The notes under the pieces are model-generated. The model did not search any database. It was given only the letters and a program-made list of their open reading frames with translations, and was not told where the DNA came from. A stretch of 20,752 nt of DNA from an uncultured Eubacteriales bacterium (GTDB taxonomy: Bacteria > Bacillota > Clostridia > Oscillospirales > Acutalibacteraceae). Of this stretch, positions 1 to 7,680 are shown piece by piece (position 1 is the stretch's first letter; the number at the start of each line of letters is the position of its first letter). Where the stretch lies: positions 1 to 20,752 of the forward strand of contig CAKRRH010000031.1 of the NCBI GenBank assembly GCA_934394855.1, written 5' to 3'. The position numbers were made by a program, and so were the translations under genes.

Positions 1-220
1 TTTAAGGGCTGCGCCCTTAAAAATCCCAGGGGGATTTCGATTCCCCCTGTACGATAACGGAATTTTGCTATCGTGCAAACCGTCGTGCTGATGAAAGGCA
101 CGACAAGATGAGTGAATGAGGGCAGTTTGATTGCCGTTATCGTACACCCCTTAAAACGAGTTTTTGTTCCGATAGATTGATTATGAGGATAGCAGAAATT
201 GAACAAAAACGGTTGTGGAT
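1..220 (-). repeat. Multi-hairpin structured repeat, copy 1
   Basis: This is the reverse complement of the element at 2712-2933 and may be clipped by the window edge. It consists of consecutive inverted repeats: TTTAAGGGC/GCCCTTAAA at 1-21, a GGGGGAT/ATTCCCCC-type hairpin at about 29-47, an outer 12-bp stem GTACGATAACGG (49-60) with CCGTTATCGTAC (134-145) enclosing GTCGTGC/GCACGAC (82-88 with 98-104), and GTTTTTGTTCC (160-170) with GAACAAAAAC (201-210). Stems match copy 2 while the loops differ. No ORF of note is present. It could be a MITE-like repeat or a structured RNA; the sequence does not decide which. Confidence 0.8.
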
Positions 221-270
221 ATATTTAGAGGTAGGCGTTTTTGTCCGCACTATCTTAATTAAAAATTCTC

Positions 271-341
271 ATAAATAAAAATAAAGCTTTTTGAAAGGGG
301 GTTCGGGGGAGAATCTTTTTCTCGAAAAAGTTCTCCCCCGA
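271..341 (-). repeat. Hairpin repeat family II, copy i (possible terminator of the rlu gene)
   Basis: A near-perfect palindrome at 304-340 (CGGGGGAGAA arm, CTTTTT/AAAAAG core) followed, reading on the minus strand, by CCCCCTTTCAAAAAGCTTTATTTTTATTTATGAG. The same unit occurs at 2543-2606 and 3017-3082. It sits 25 bp beyond the stop codon of the minus-strand pseudouridine synthase gene, so it may act as its transcription terminator, although there is no clean U-tract. Bases 221-270 hold nothing recognisable. Confidence 0.7.
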
Positions 342-365
342 ATAATCATATAACAATATCCAAAC

Positions 366-1313
366 TTAGAATTGTTCCTCGAACCACACGCTGTTGACTT
401 GAAATTCACGGTCGTTGAGGTATGAAAGCGCACCGCTGTCGGTTGTAAAGCTAAACCGCAGCTTGTAGGAATAGAGCGCTTGATGAACAAAGCCGAGCTT
501 TTTGTCGTTGTTATTTTTGCCGTATTTTCCGTCGCCCACAAGCGGATGACCGAGACTTGCCATGTGCGCTCTTATTTGATGAGTGCGTCCTGTGAGCAGC
601 TTGATCTCGAGCAGCGACATATCATCATGTTCACGAATCACACGATATTTCGTGCGGATTTCCTTAGCACCCGGCTGCGGCGATTTCATCACACGAACAA
701 TATTTTTATCCTCGTTTTTTATCAAATATCCTGTTTTTGTGCCCTCTTTTTCTTTTATTATCCCGTGAACCAGGCAAAGGTAATATTTATCAATCTCACG
801 ATTCTTGATTTTCTCATTCAATATCCTGAGCGCTTCGGCATTCTTCGCCGCAATCACGATTCCGCCCGTGTTTCGGTCGATTCGGTTGGCAAGTGCCGGA
901 GCAAATGAATTTTCGGTTTCGGGGTCATATTTTCCGTTTTCATAAAGATAGCGCCGGATTCGGAAAATCAGCGTATCGTTATATTCTCGGTCGTCGGGAT
1001 GAACGATCAGCCCCTCAGGCTTGTCAATGAGCATTATGTTGTCATCCTCGTAAATGACATTGAGTTTCTTTGACGCTGACATAAATTCATAAGTCTTTGG
1101 CTTTTCGGCGAAAAACTCATCATTTATATACATCTGAACCGTGTCGCCCTCACTAAGCCTCGTTGAAATCTCGCCACGCTTGCCGTTAATTTTTATCCGC
1201 TTTGTTCTGATATATTTATACATCATCGACTTTGGAAGAAGCGGCGCCGATTTTGTTACAAATTTATCAAGCCGCTGATCCTTGTCGTTTTTATTAATCA
1301 AAAATTCTCTCAT
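366..1313 (-). CDS. RluC/RluD-family pseudouridine synthase
   Basis: This 315-residue protein should isomerise specific uridines to pseudouridine in ribosomal RNA. It has the usual architecture. An S4 RNA-binding domain covers roughly residues 10-65 (DQRLDKFV, RIKINGKR). The catalytic domain starts at about residue 83 with the motif I-like LIDKPEGLIVHP. The active-site aspartate is probably D146 in ANRIDRNTGG, and TGRTHQIRAHMASLGHPLVGDGKYG forms the conserved C-terminal motif. The family consensus before the aspartate is HRLD with T-S-G after it; here it is NRID with T-G-G, a variant inferred to be tolerated because all other motifs are intact. ATG start with a GGAAGG Shine-Dalgarno about 12 bases upstream. 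It diverges from mnmA across a 136-bp gap. Which rRNA position is modified cannot be told, so no symbol is given. Confidence 0.93.
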   Translation of the reverse strand: MREFLINKNDKDQRLDKFVTKSAPLLPKSMMYKYIRTKRIKINGKRGEISTRLSEGDTVQMYINDEFFAEKPKTYEFMSASKKLNVIYEDDNIMLIDKPEGLIVHPDDREYNDTLIFRIRRYLYENGKYDPETENSFAPALANRIDRNTGGIVIAAKNAEALRILNEKIKNREIDKYYLCLVHGIIKEKEGTKTGYLIKNEDKNIVRVMKSPQPGAKEIRTKYRVIREHDDMSLLEIKLLTGRTHQIRAHMASLGHPLVGDGKYGKNNNDKKLGFVHQALYSYKLRFSFTTDSGALSYLNDREFQVNSVWFEEQF

Positions 1314-1346
1314 TTCGCGAAAAAACCTTCCGTTGCATTAAAAATA

Positions 1347-1375
1347 TTGAAATAAACAGATAATTGTGATATTAT
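1347..1375 (+). promoter_or_regulatory. Sigma-A-type promoter for mnmA
   Basis: TTGAAA (1347-1352), a 17-base spacer and TATTAT (1370-1375), in the very AT-rich gap between the two divergent genes. The predicted transcript start near 1383 leaves a leader of about 65 bases before mnmA. Confidence 0.55.
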
Positions 1376-1449
1376 AGTTTATAATTATATCATAAATCAA
1401 ACATTTTGTGAACGGATTATTTTAAATAAAAGTCAAAGAGGAAAATAAA

Positions 1450-2520
1450 TTGGCTAAAAAAAGAGTATTGGTTGCAATGAGCGGCGGCGTTGATTCGTCT
1501 GTTGCGGCGGCATTGCTGCTTGAAAAGGGATATGAGGTTGAGGGTGCAACAATGCAGATATGGCCCGATATCACCGATGAAGAGGAGCGCATTTCAAAAG
1601 GGTGCTGCTCGCTGTCGGCAGTTGACGACGCAAGGAGAGTGGCTTACAAGCTCGGAATAAAATATCATGTGCTGAACTTCAAGGACACATTTGAGAAAAA
1701 TGTAATTTCGCCGTTTGTCGAGGAATATTTGCGTGGCAGAACGCCGAATCCATGCATTGAATGCAACCGTGTCGTGAAGTTTCAGGCGTTGCTCAACCGT
1801 GCGCTGGCGCTTGATTTTGATTATATCGCAACGGGTCATTACGGCAGGATCGACCGTGACGAAAACGGCAGATATTTGTTAAAACGCTCGGTTACAGCCG
1901 CAAAGGACCAGACCTATGCTTTATATAATCTGACGCAGGATCAGCTTTCACACCTGCTTTTGCCTGTCGGTGATATGGAAAAGCCGATGGTGCGTGAGTA
2001 TGCAAAGAAGCATGATATTCCCGTGTTCAACAAGCCCGATTCGCAGGAAATTTGTTTTGTCAAGGACAATGATTATGCCGGATTTATTCGTTCAAGAGGA
2101 TTCGACACTCCGCACGGCAATTTTGTTGATAAAAACGGAAATATTCTCGGTCAGCACAAAGGAATATATAATTACACAGTCGGTCAGCGAAAAGGACTCG
2201 GCATTGCGCTCGGAAAGCCCGCATTTGTTACGAAAATCGATCCTGTGACGAATGAAGTCACGCTTGGCGACAATGAAGATACATTCCAAAACGAGCTGAC
2301 GGCGTCAAAGATGAACTGGATTGCATTTGACACACCGCCTGAAAAATTCAGCTGCATGACGAAAATTCGATACAACGGGCCGGCATCGGCGGCTACTGTA
2401 TATCCGAGGGGCGATTCGGTAAGAGTATTATTTGACGAGCCTGTTCGTGCGGTAACGCCCGGTCAGTCGGTCGTATTTTACGACGGCGACACCGTCATCG
2501 GCGGCGGCATTATTGATTGA
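1450..2520 (+). CDS. mnmA: tRNA-uridine 2-sulfurtransferase MnmA
   Basis: MnmA adds the 2-thio group to the wobble uridine (U34) of tRNA for Lys, Glu and Gln, using ATP to adenylate the base and a persulfide relayed by a cysteine desulfurase. The 356-residue length is normal for the family. The N-terminal PP-loop ATP site SGGVDSS is at residues 11-17. The NPCIECN motif has C102 (nucleophile) and C105, TGHYGR follows at about 129, and the second catalytic cysteine is C202 in SQEICFV. The C-terminal half has the central and beta-barrel domains (YTVGQRKGLGI; PGQSVVFY near the end). The start is TTG, preceded by AAGAGG about 10 bases upstream; the next in-frame ATG would remove the PP-loop. It is apparently monocistronic, followed by a long hairpin at 2543-2576. 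Confidence 0.97.
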   Translation: MAKKRVLVAMSGGVDSSVAAALLLEKGYEVEGATMQIWPDITDEEERISKGCCSLSAVDDARRVAYKLGIKYHVLNFKDTFEKNVISPFVEEYLRGRTPNPCIECNRVVKFQALLNRALALDFDYIATGHYGRIDRDENGRYLLKRSVTAAKDQTYALYNLTQDQLSHLLLPVGDMEKPMVREYAKKHDIPVFNKPDSQEICFVKDNDYAGFIRSRGFDTPHGNFVDKNGNILGQHKGIYNYTVGQRKGLGIALGKPAFVTKIDPVTNEVTLGDNEDTFQNELTASKMNWIAFDTPPEKFSCMTKIRYNGPASAATVYPRGDSVRVLFDEPVRAVTPGQSVVFYDGDTVIGGGIID

Positions 2521-2542
2521 GGTTTTTATAAATAGTATATTT

Positions 2543-2690
2543 GCGAGAGAAACTTTTTGTAAAAAGTTTCTCTCGCGCTCTTTTCAAAAACTTTATTTAT
2601 GACAAATTTTTTTATTATATAGCGTTACAATACAACCTACTTCTAACTATTCATAAAACCGTAGGGTGCGTCGTCCTCGGCGCACCGCCA
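2543..2690 (+). repeat. Hairpin repeat family II, copy ii, with GGTGCG tail (mnmA terminator candidate)
   Basis: Begins with a perfect 16-bp stem, GCGAGAGAAACTTTTT (2543-2558) and its complement (2561-2576), only 23 bp after mnmA, so it probably also ends that transcript. It continues with TTTTCAAAAACTTTATTTATGA, an AT-rich stretch, TACAACCTACTTCTAACTAT and a second small hairpin GGTGCG...CGCACC at about 2664-2687. Bases 2581-2690 are repeated almost in full at 3062-3171. Confidence 0.8.
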
Positions 2691-2711
2691 AAAAATCTAT
2701 CCTCATAATGA

Positions 2712-2933
2712 ATCCACAACCGTTTTTGTTCCATTTATGCTACTCTAATTATCTCACTATCGGAACAAAAACTCGTTTTAAGGGGTGTACGATAACGGTC
2801 ATCATACTGCTCATTATTTACTCATCTCGTCGTGCCTTTCATCAGCACGACGGTTTACACAGTTGCAAAAATCCGTTATCGTACAGGGGGAATCGAAATC
2901 CCCCTCGGGATCTTTAAGGGCGCAGCCCTTAAA
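2712..2933 (+). repeat. Multi-hairpin structured repeat, copy 2
   Basis: The complete copy of the element at 1-220, in opposite orientation. Stems in order: GTTTTTGTTCC (2722-2732) with GGAACAAAAAC (2762-2772); outer stem GTACGATAACGG (2787-2798) with CCGTTATCGTAC (2873-2884) enclosing GTCGTGC (2829-2835) with GCACGAC (2845-2851); AGGGGGA/TCCCCCT (2885-2905); TTTAAGGGC/GCCCTTAAA (2913-2933). The bases inside the outer stem but outside the inner hairpin differ between copies while the stems are the same. The short ORFs across it are not convincing as genes. Confidence 0.82.
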
Positions 2934-3016
2934 TGCACTTTCCGCCATTTCTTGCATGAGAAATGGTGTGCCCGTGCGGCATGAGCACATTGTATTTTAA
3001 TATTATGTTGAATTGT

Positions 3017-3171
3017 CGGGGAAGAACTTTTTCGAGAAAAAGATTCTCCCCCGAACCCCCTTTCAAAAAGCTTTATTTATGAAATATTTTATTATTTATT
3101 GCATTATAATACAACCTGCTTCTAACTATTCATAAAACCGTAGGGTGCGGCGTCATCATATGCACCGCAAT
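3017..3171 (+). repeat. Hairpin repeat family II, copy iii, with GGTGC tail
   Basis: A CGGGGAAGAACTTTTTC...GATTCTCCCCCG hairpin at 3017-3052 followed by CCTTTCAAAAAGCTTTATTTATGA, then the same tail as copy ii (ATACAACCTGCTTCTAACTAT, ATAAAACCGTAGGGTGCG, ending GCACCGCAA). It matches 2581-2690 with scattered substitutions, so the two are diverged direct repeats. The 83 bases between copy 2 of the multi-hairpin repeat and this unit hold a further small hairpin, CCATTTCT/AGAAATGG at about 2946-2967, and no gene. Confidence 0.78.
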
Positions 3172-3188
3172 AGAAACATACATTAACG

Positions 3189-3228
3189 CAAAAAAAGAAG
3201 CACAGTTTTCTGCATTATCTGTACTTCT
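3189..3228 (-). terminator. Rho-independent terminator of the hydrolase / zinc-ribbon operon
   Basis: On the minus strand the arms AGAAGTACAG and CTGTGCTTCT (one mismatched pair) are followed at once by a run of seven T. The hairpin lies about 45 bp after the stop of the minus-strand gene ending at 3273. Confidence 0.8.
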
Positions 3229-3272
3229 CTAATATTTTTATAATAAAAGTTTTTTAAAAAGGGGTTTCATCA

Positions 3273-3968
3273 TTATAAAAAGAATTTGCGTTTTAACGAT
3301 TCCTTAAACGGCTTGACGATTGCAATTACAATCAACATAATTCCGATCAGCGCAAACACCGTCAGCGGATAAATCGACCACATTCTGCGGCCCATCATGT
3401 CAAACGTGCTGTCCATCAAAAATTCCGCAAGCATGAGCACCACACCGAGGGCAATGCTCGCACCGCCGAATATATACAGCCTGCCGTGGTGGATATATTT
3501 AAGCAAGGTCACCACTGCACAGAATATTACTGCCAAAGCACCGACCGTCGGGAACGCAAATCCCAAAAACCAGCCGCCGTCGGTGAACAGGTCAATATAT
3601 AACAGATATAATAACAGAGCCGCAAAATCGATCGGCAAAAATATTACGGGATTCGGCATTTTAAACCACAACGGCAAAATTGCAATTACATAAACAAGCG
3701 CAATCGCCCCGAACGCATATCCCGACCATGTGACCGCATGATTCAGGCTTAAATCGCAAACCATAACAAGCAGCGCCGGAATCAGAAACATAAATGTCAG
3801 AACAAACACAATTCCGTGTCGGTTTATCTCTTTATTTGCATACTCCGATTTCGGGTATTTTGCTTCGGGCGTAATATTTTCATATTCCGGAAAATCAAGA
3901 CCTGCCCCGCAAAGCGGACATTTTTTCGTGCCGTCCGCAAGCTTCACACCGCATTTAATGCAATACAT
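3273..3968 (-). CDS. Zinc-ribbon, multi-spanning membrane protein (DUF6320-like)
   Basis: A 231-residue protein whose first 22 residues form a zinc ribbon with two CxxC knuckles (C3/C6 and C17/C20; MYCIKCG...CPLCG). A short hydrophilic linker follows, then about six hydrophobic helices from residue 52 to residue 218, and a basic C-terminus (KPFKESLKRKFFL). The layout fits zinc-ribbon membrane proteins of the DUF6320 type, recalled from memory as often adjacent to alpha/beta-hydrolase or acetyltransferase-like genes in Clostridia. Its function is unknown. It starts 12 bp after the hydrolase fusion gene with a TAGGAG ribosome site, so the two are almost certainly cotranscribed and may work together at the membrane. 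Confidence 0.85.
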   Translation of the reverse strand: MYCIKCGVKLADGTKKCPLCGAGLDFPEYENITPEAKYPKSEYANKEINRHGIVFVLTFMFLIPALLVMVCDLSLNHAVTWSGYAFGAIALVYVIAILPLWFKMPNPVIFLPIDFAALLLYLLYIDLFTDGGWFLGFAFPTVGALAVIFCAVVTLLKYIHHGRLYIFGGASIALGVVLMLAEFLMDSTFDMMGRRMWSIYPLTVFALIGIMLIVIAIVKPFKESLKRKFFL

Positions 3969-3980
3969 AAAACCACACTC

Positions 3981-6167
3981 CTAACTGTCTTTGTTGCACT
4001 CTGCACTCATGTCAACGCCGAGCTCGTGCAAAATATCATAGAATCGCTTTTCCAAAAGCGGCTCCTTGATGTTTCGGGTGAAATTAACATAAACCTTGCC
4101 GTCATAGGTCAAAACGCCGATATTATATGGCGTATACGCCTGAACATTCAGCACAAAATCAAGCCGAGCGACATATGGCTTCATCTCATCGGGCAATTTC
4201 ACGATTCCGAGGTTTGAGATGTTAAAGCAAGATTTTCGCTCGCCTATCATGTTGTAGACGAGTTTCATTGCGATATTTTTGATAAAAAGCGGCATGAACT
4301 GCAAAATTTTTATCTTTTCGATATTAACATTCGCCGCAATCTGCATACTCATCTGTTTCGGAGTCACCTGCGTGCCCATTTGATGATGAACGACCGAGCA
4401 AAGCTCGGACAAACTGTAGCTTCCGAGTCGGGCATCAACGCCGACGGTTGCAAAATAGGCAAAATTGCGCATTGTTTTGCTGTCAAACAGCCGCCGCAAA
4501 TTCACGGGAATCAAGATTCGCACATCTTTTCTGCGCTTCTTTGACAAAACGGTCTGTTCCTGTAAATCAATTGTCGCTTTCATCATCACAGCCGCCAAAA
4601 ATTCGGTCACCGACACGCCATATTCCTTTGCAAGCTCATGAACCGAGCTTTGATTTGAAATCAATGTCGTATTGGTCAAAAAACCGTCAAGCTCGGGCGT
4701 TCCGGTTATCTTAAATGCATTCGGCTCGGCTCGTTTTGCGCTGAAATCCGAGCTATATTTCAAAAAGCTGTCCTCAAGCTCTTCTTCCTTCGGCGTTTCA
4801 AGCCTGTCAAGCACGCCGTCGTCTGGCGTTATCGTAATGCCGTATTTTTGCGAAATATATTCCGCAACCAGCGTTTTAAGAAAAATCAATCCGCCGTTTC
4901 CGTCGGTGATCGCATGGAAGAATTCGACCGCAATCCTGTTGTTGTAAACAAGTACCCTGAAGGCGCATTTTCTGATGTCGTCAAACGGCGTATGATACAT
5001 CGGATAGGGCTTTTCGTCCTCAATTTCAGGCGCATGACGAATCTCCTCTAAATAATACCAAAACATTCCTCGTCTGAGTCTCACCGCAATTGACGGAAAT
5101 CTGCGAACAGTCACATCAAGCGCTGAGCGCAAAACATCTCTGTCAACGGGCTCTTTGAGCGTTGCGGACATTCGGAAATAGTTAGTCCACTGCTTTGTGC
5201 GAATTGCGGGATATATCTTTGCGGCATTGTCAAGTCTCATCCAACGAAGCTTTTTCTGTCCGCCAAGCACCGTTTTCAAAAATTTATTCATTCGGTCAAA
5301 GTCATTTTCATGACCGTCAAGGCAATATAACACATATGCATGCCACATTCTCTTTGTCACAACAAGGCTCGACCGACAGCCTGCTTTTTTGAGCGCCTTG
5401 TTCATCATCACCGAATCATCAAGCAAAATTTCATCTCCGCCAACGATTATGAGCGACGGCGGCAAATCCTTTAAATCGCCGAAAAGCGGCGAAATCAGCG
5501 GATTTTTTGCGGCGTTTTCATCATGATTCTCATTATCCCCAAAGCAATAGCAATCGGAATAAAACACAAGCCGTTCACGGGTGAGCGACGGGTCAATTTC
5601 TCTGTTTTTCTCAAACGATTGCCCCGACATTGTAAGGTCAGTCCAGGGAGACATTGCAATCAGTCCCGACGGCAGCGCAATCCCCTCTTGTTTTAGCTTT
5701 AGGCACAATGCATAGATCAATCCGCCGCCTGCGCTTTCTCCGCAAAGCACGATTTTTTCAGGAGCAACGCCGTTTTGGAGCAAATATTTATATGCCGTGA
5801 GCGCGTCCTCAACCGCGGCAGGGAATGGGGCTTCGGGGGCAAGACGATATGCCGGACACATTACCTTAATTCCGCATTCGCAGGCAAGCGTTGCGCCGAC
5901 ACCCTTGGCATATTCAATGTCGCCGCAGGTATATCCTCCGCCGTGCAAATAGAGCATGACCCCGTCCCAAAGCTCGTCTGTCGGAAGTGCAAAAGAACAC
6001 TCAAACTCATCAAAATTACATTCTTTAAAGGTAACGCTGTTTTTGTGTATCGTTGCCATGAGCGCACCGAGCTTGTCCTGACTGTCTCTTGCGGTTTTAA
6101 GCGAACAGCCCGCCAAAAACGGCTTGAATACATCAAGATGAAACCGCACAAATTTTTCATTCAGCAT
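3981..6167 (-). CDS. Fused alpha/beta-hydrolase and condensation-type acyltransferase
   Basis: A 728-residue two-domain protein. Residues 1 to about 300 form a hormone-sensitive-lipase-type hydrolase: oxyanion motif HGGG (75-78), nucleophile S145 in GESAGG, acid D245 in GGDEILLDD and histidine H276 in MWHAY. From about 310 to the end it resembles the condensation/alcohol acetyltransferase/PapA superfamily, with the catalytic HxxxDG motif as HAITDG (H418, D422) and a late segment FNISNLG. The likely chemistry is making or breaking acyl esters, one domain transferring and the other hydrolysing; the substrate is unknown. An upstream TTG at 6182 is possible (733 residues), but the ATG at 6167 leaves about 26 bases of leader after the predicted promoter, against 11 for TTG. 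No signal peptide. It is first in an operon with the zinc-ribbon membrane protein. Confidence 0.88.
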   Translation of the reverse strand: MLNEKFVRFHLDVFKPFLAGCSLKTARDSQDKLGALMATIHKNSVTFKECNFDEFECSFALPTDELWDGVMLYLHGGGYTCGDIEYAKGVGATLACECGIKVMCPAYRLAPEAPFPAAVEDALTAYKYLLQNGVAPEKIVLCGESAGGGLIYALCLKLKQEGIALPSGLIAMSPWTDLTMSGQSFEKNREIDPSLTRERLVFYSDCYCFGDNENHDENAAKNPLISPLFGDLKDLPPSLIIVGGDEILLDDSVMMNKALKKAGCRSSLVVTKRMWHAYVLYCLDGHENDFDRMNKFLKTVLGGQKKLRWMRLDNAAKIYPAIRTKQWTNYFRMSATLKEPVDRDVLRSALDVTVRRFPSIAVRLRRGMFWYYLEEIRHAPEIEDEKPYPMYHTPFDDIRKCAFRVLVYNNRIAVEFFHAITDGNGGLIFLKTLVAEYISQKYGITITPDDGVLDRLETPKEEELEDSFLKYSSDFSAKRAEPNAFKITGTPELDGFLTNTTLISNQSSVHELAKEYGVSVTEFLAAVMMKATIDLQEQTVLSKKRRKDVRILIPVNLRRLFDSKTMRNFAYFATVGVDARLGSYSLSELCSVVHHQMGTQVTPKQMSMQIAANVNIEKIKILQFMPLFIKNIAMKLVYNMIGERKSCFNISNLGIVKLPDEMKPYVARLDFVLNVQAYTPYNIGVLTYDGKVYVNFTRNIKEPLLEKRFYDILHELGVDMSAECNKDS

Positions 6168-6199
6168 TACCCACACCGCCAAATCAGATTATTTTATAA

Positions 6200-6228
6200 A
6201 TTATAACATATTTAATGCTATATAACAA
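6200..6228 (-). promoter_or_regulatory. Promoter of the hydrolase-acyltransferase operon
   Basis: On the minus strand TTGTTA (6228-6223), a 17-base spacer and TATAAT (6205-6200). The transcript should start near 6193, just ahead of the ATG at 6167. Confidence 0.65.
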
Positions 6229-6329
6229 TATCGGATCAATTATATTTAATATTCCGCTAAAATTCATTCGTTTTTGTATATATTTTGGCAAAAAGCCGAT
6301 AATAAATACAAAAACGGAGATGAAATTAT

Positions 6330-7619
6330 ATGTCTTTAATTACAAAAATTACTGCGCTTGAGGTTCTTGATTCAAGGGCAACGCCAACGCTCAAAGTCAA
6401 AATATTCACCGAGTTCGGAGCGGTCGGCGAAGCGCTTGTTCCGAGCGGTGCGTCAACCGGTGAACACGAAGCGCATGAACTCAGGGACAATGACGAGCGC
6501 TATTTCGGCAAGGGTGTGGCGAATGCCGTAAATAATGTTGTCGGGGAAATTGCGTCGCTGCTTGTCGGCAAATTTGACATATTCGACCAACGGGCGATCG
6601 ATTCGGCACTTTGTCAGCTTGATGATACTCAAAATAAATCAAGGCTCGGCGCAAATGCGATTCTCGGAACATCGCTCGCCGTTGCAAAAGCCGCCGCAAA
6701 CGAGCTTGAAATCCCGCTATATCGCTATATCGGCGGTGTTAATGCGTGCATTTTGCCGACCCCGATGATGAACATTTTAAACGGCGGACGGCACGCCGAC
6801 AACAGCCTCGATTTTCAGGAATTCATGATCGTGCCGACAGGCGCCGAAACAATGGCTCATGCGGTTCAAATGGGTGCCGAAATATTTCATGCGCTCAAAT
6901 CGGTATTGAATGAAAAAGGACTTAACACATCGGTCGGTGACGAGGGCGGATTTGCACCGAATTTGCAGTCGAATGAGGAAGCAATCGAGCTGATTTTGCA
7001 GGCAATCGACAAAGCAGGCTACACAGCGGGCGACGATGTCATGATTGCGCTTGATGTTGCTTCAAGCGAATTTTACGACAAGGACAGCAGTTCATATGTT
7101 TTGGAAGGCGAGAACCTCACGCTTTCAAGCATTGAGCTTATCGAAAAATATAAACAGCTTTGCGCCAAATATCCGATCATCTCGATTGAGGACGGAATAA
7201 ATGAAAACGATTTCGGCGGAACTGCGGAGCTCACAAAACAGCTTGGCACGGGCGTTCAGTTAGTGGGCGATGATTTATTTGTCACGAATACCGCCAGGCT
7301 TAAAGAAGGAATCAAGGTCGGTGCGGCAAACTCAATTTTGATTAAGCTTAACCAGATCGGAACGCTCACCGAAACGCTTGATGCGATTGAAACCGCAAAA
7401 CGAGCGGGATATACGGCTGTAATATCTCATCGGTCGGGTGAAACCGAGGACACAACGATTGCCGACATTGCGGTAGGCACAAATTCGGGGCAAATCAAAA
7501 CAGGCTCACTTTCACGAGCCGAACGCACGGCAAAATATAACCGTCTGATCGAGATTGAAGCCGAACTCGGAAAATCTGCGATATATGGCGGAAAAAACTC
7601 ATTTTACAATATAAAATGA
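6330..7619 (+). CDS. eno: Enolase (divergent sequence)
   Basis: Enolase interconverts 2-phosphoglycerate and phosphoenolpyruvate in glycolysis. The 429-residue length is usual. Expected active-site residues are present: S42 in PSGASTG, H155 in NGGRHADN, E205 in GDEGGFAPN, metal ligands D242, E287 (SIEDG) and D314 (VGDDLFVTN), base K339 in LIKLNQIG, SHRSGE at 366-371 and K390 in QIKTGS. Several nearly invariant stretches are altered: VLDSRATPT instead of VLDSRGNPT, DDTQNKS instead of DGTxNKS, and INENDFGG instead of LAEDDW. It may therefore be a diverged paralogue rather than the main glycolytic enzyme; this is inference. ATG start with GGAG about 10 bases upstream. It stands alone and ends in a bidirectional terminator. 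Confidence 0.95.
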   Translation: MSLITKITALEVLDSRATPTLKVKIFTEFGAVGEALVPSGASTGEHEAHELRDNDERYFGKGVANAVNNVVGEIASLLVGKFDIFDQRAIDSALCQLDDTQNKSRLGANAILGTSLAVAKAAANELEIPLYRYIGGVNACILPTPMMNILNGGRHADNSLDFQEFMIVPTGAETMAHAVQMGAEIFHALKSVLNEKGLNTSVGDEGGFAPNLQSNEEAIELILQAIDKAGYTAGDDVMIALDVASSEFYDKDSSSYVLEGENLTLSSIELIEKYKQLCAKYPIISIEDGINENDFGGTAELTKQLGTGVQLVGDDLFVTNTARLKEGIKVGAANSILIKLNQIGTLTETLDAIETAKRAGYTAVISHRSGETEDTTIADIAVGTNSGQIKTGSLSRAERTAKYNRLIEIEAELGKSAIYGGKNSFYNIK

Positions 7620-7631
7620 TAAAAAACAAGC

Positions 7632-7670
7632 CGCAAAACGGAGCAAAAACACTTCGTTTTGCGACTTTTT
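7632..7670. terminator. Bidirectional terminator between eno and the membrane-protein gene
   Basis: Arms CGCAAAACG (7632-7640) and CGTTTTGCG (7655-7663) followed by ACTTTTT on the plus strand; on the minus strand a run of T (complement of 7621-7626) follows. It serves the two convergent genes. Confidence 0.82.
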
Positions 7671-7680
7671 CATGCACGCT

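Noticed and set aside
480..908. 142-codon plus-strand ORF
   Set aside because: It is the antisense shadow of the pseudouridine synthase gene, whose protein motifs are unambiguous.
2666..3000. Two overlapping plus-strand ORFs of 83 and 71 codons
   Set aside because: They run through the hairpin repeats, have no ribosome sites and their translations look like repeat-derived noise.
1..3171. CRISPR array
   Set aside because: The repeats are few, large, in both orientations and not regularly spaced, and no cas genes are present.
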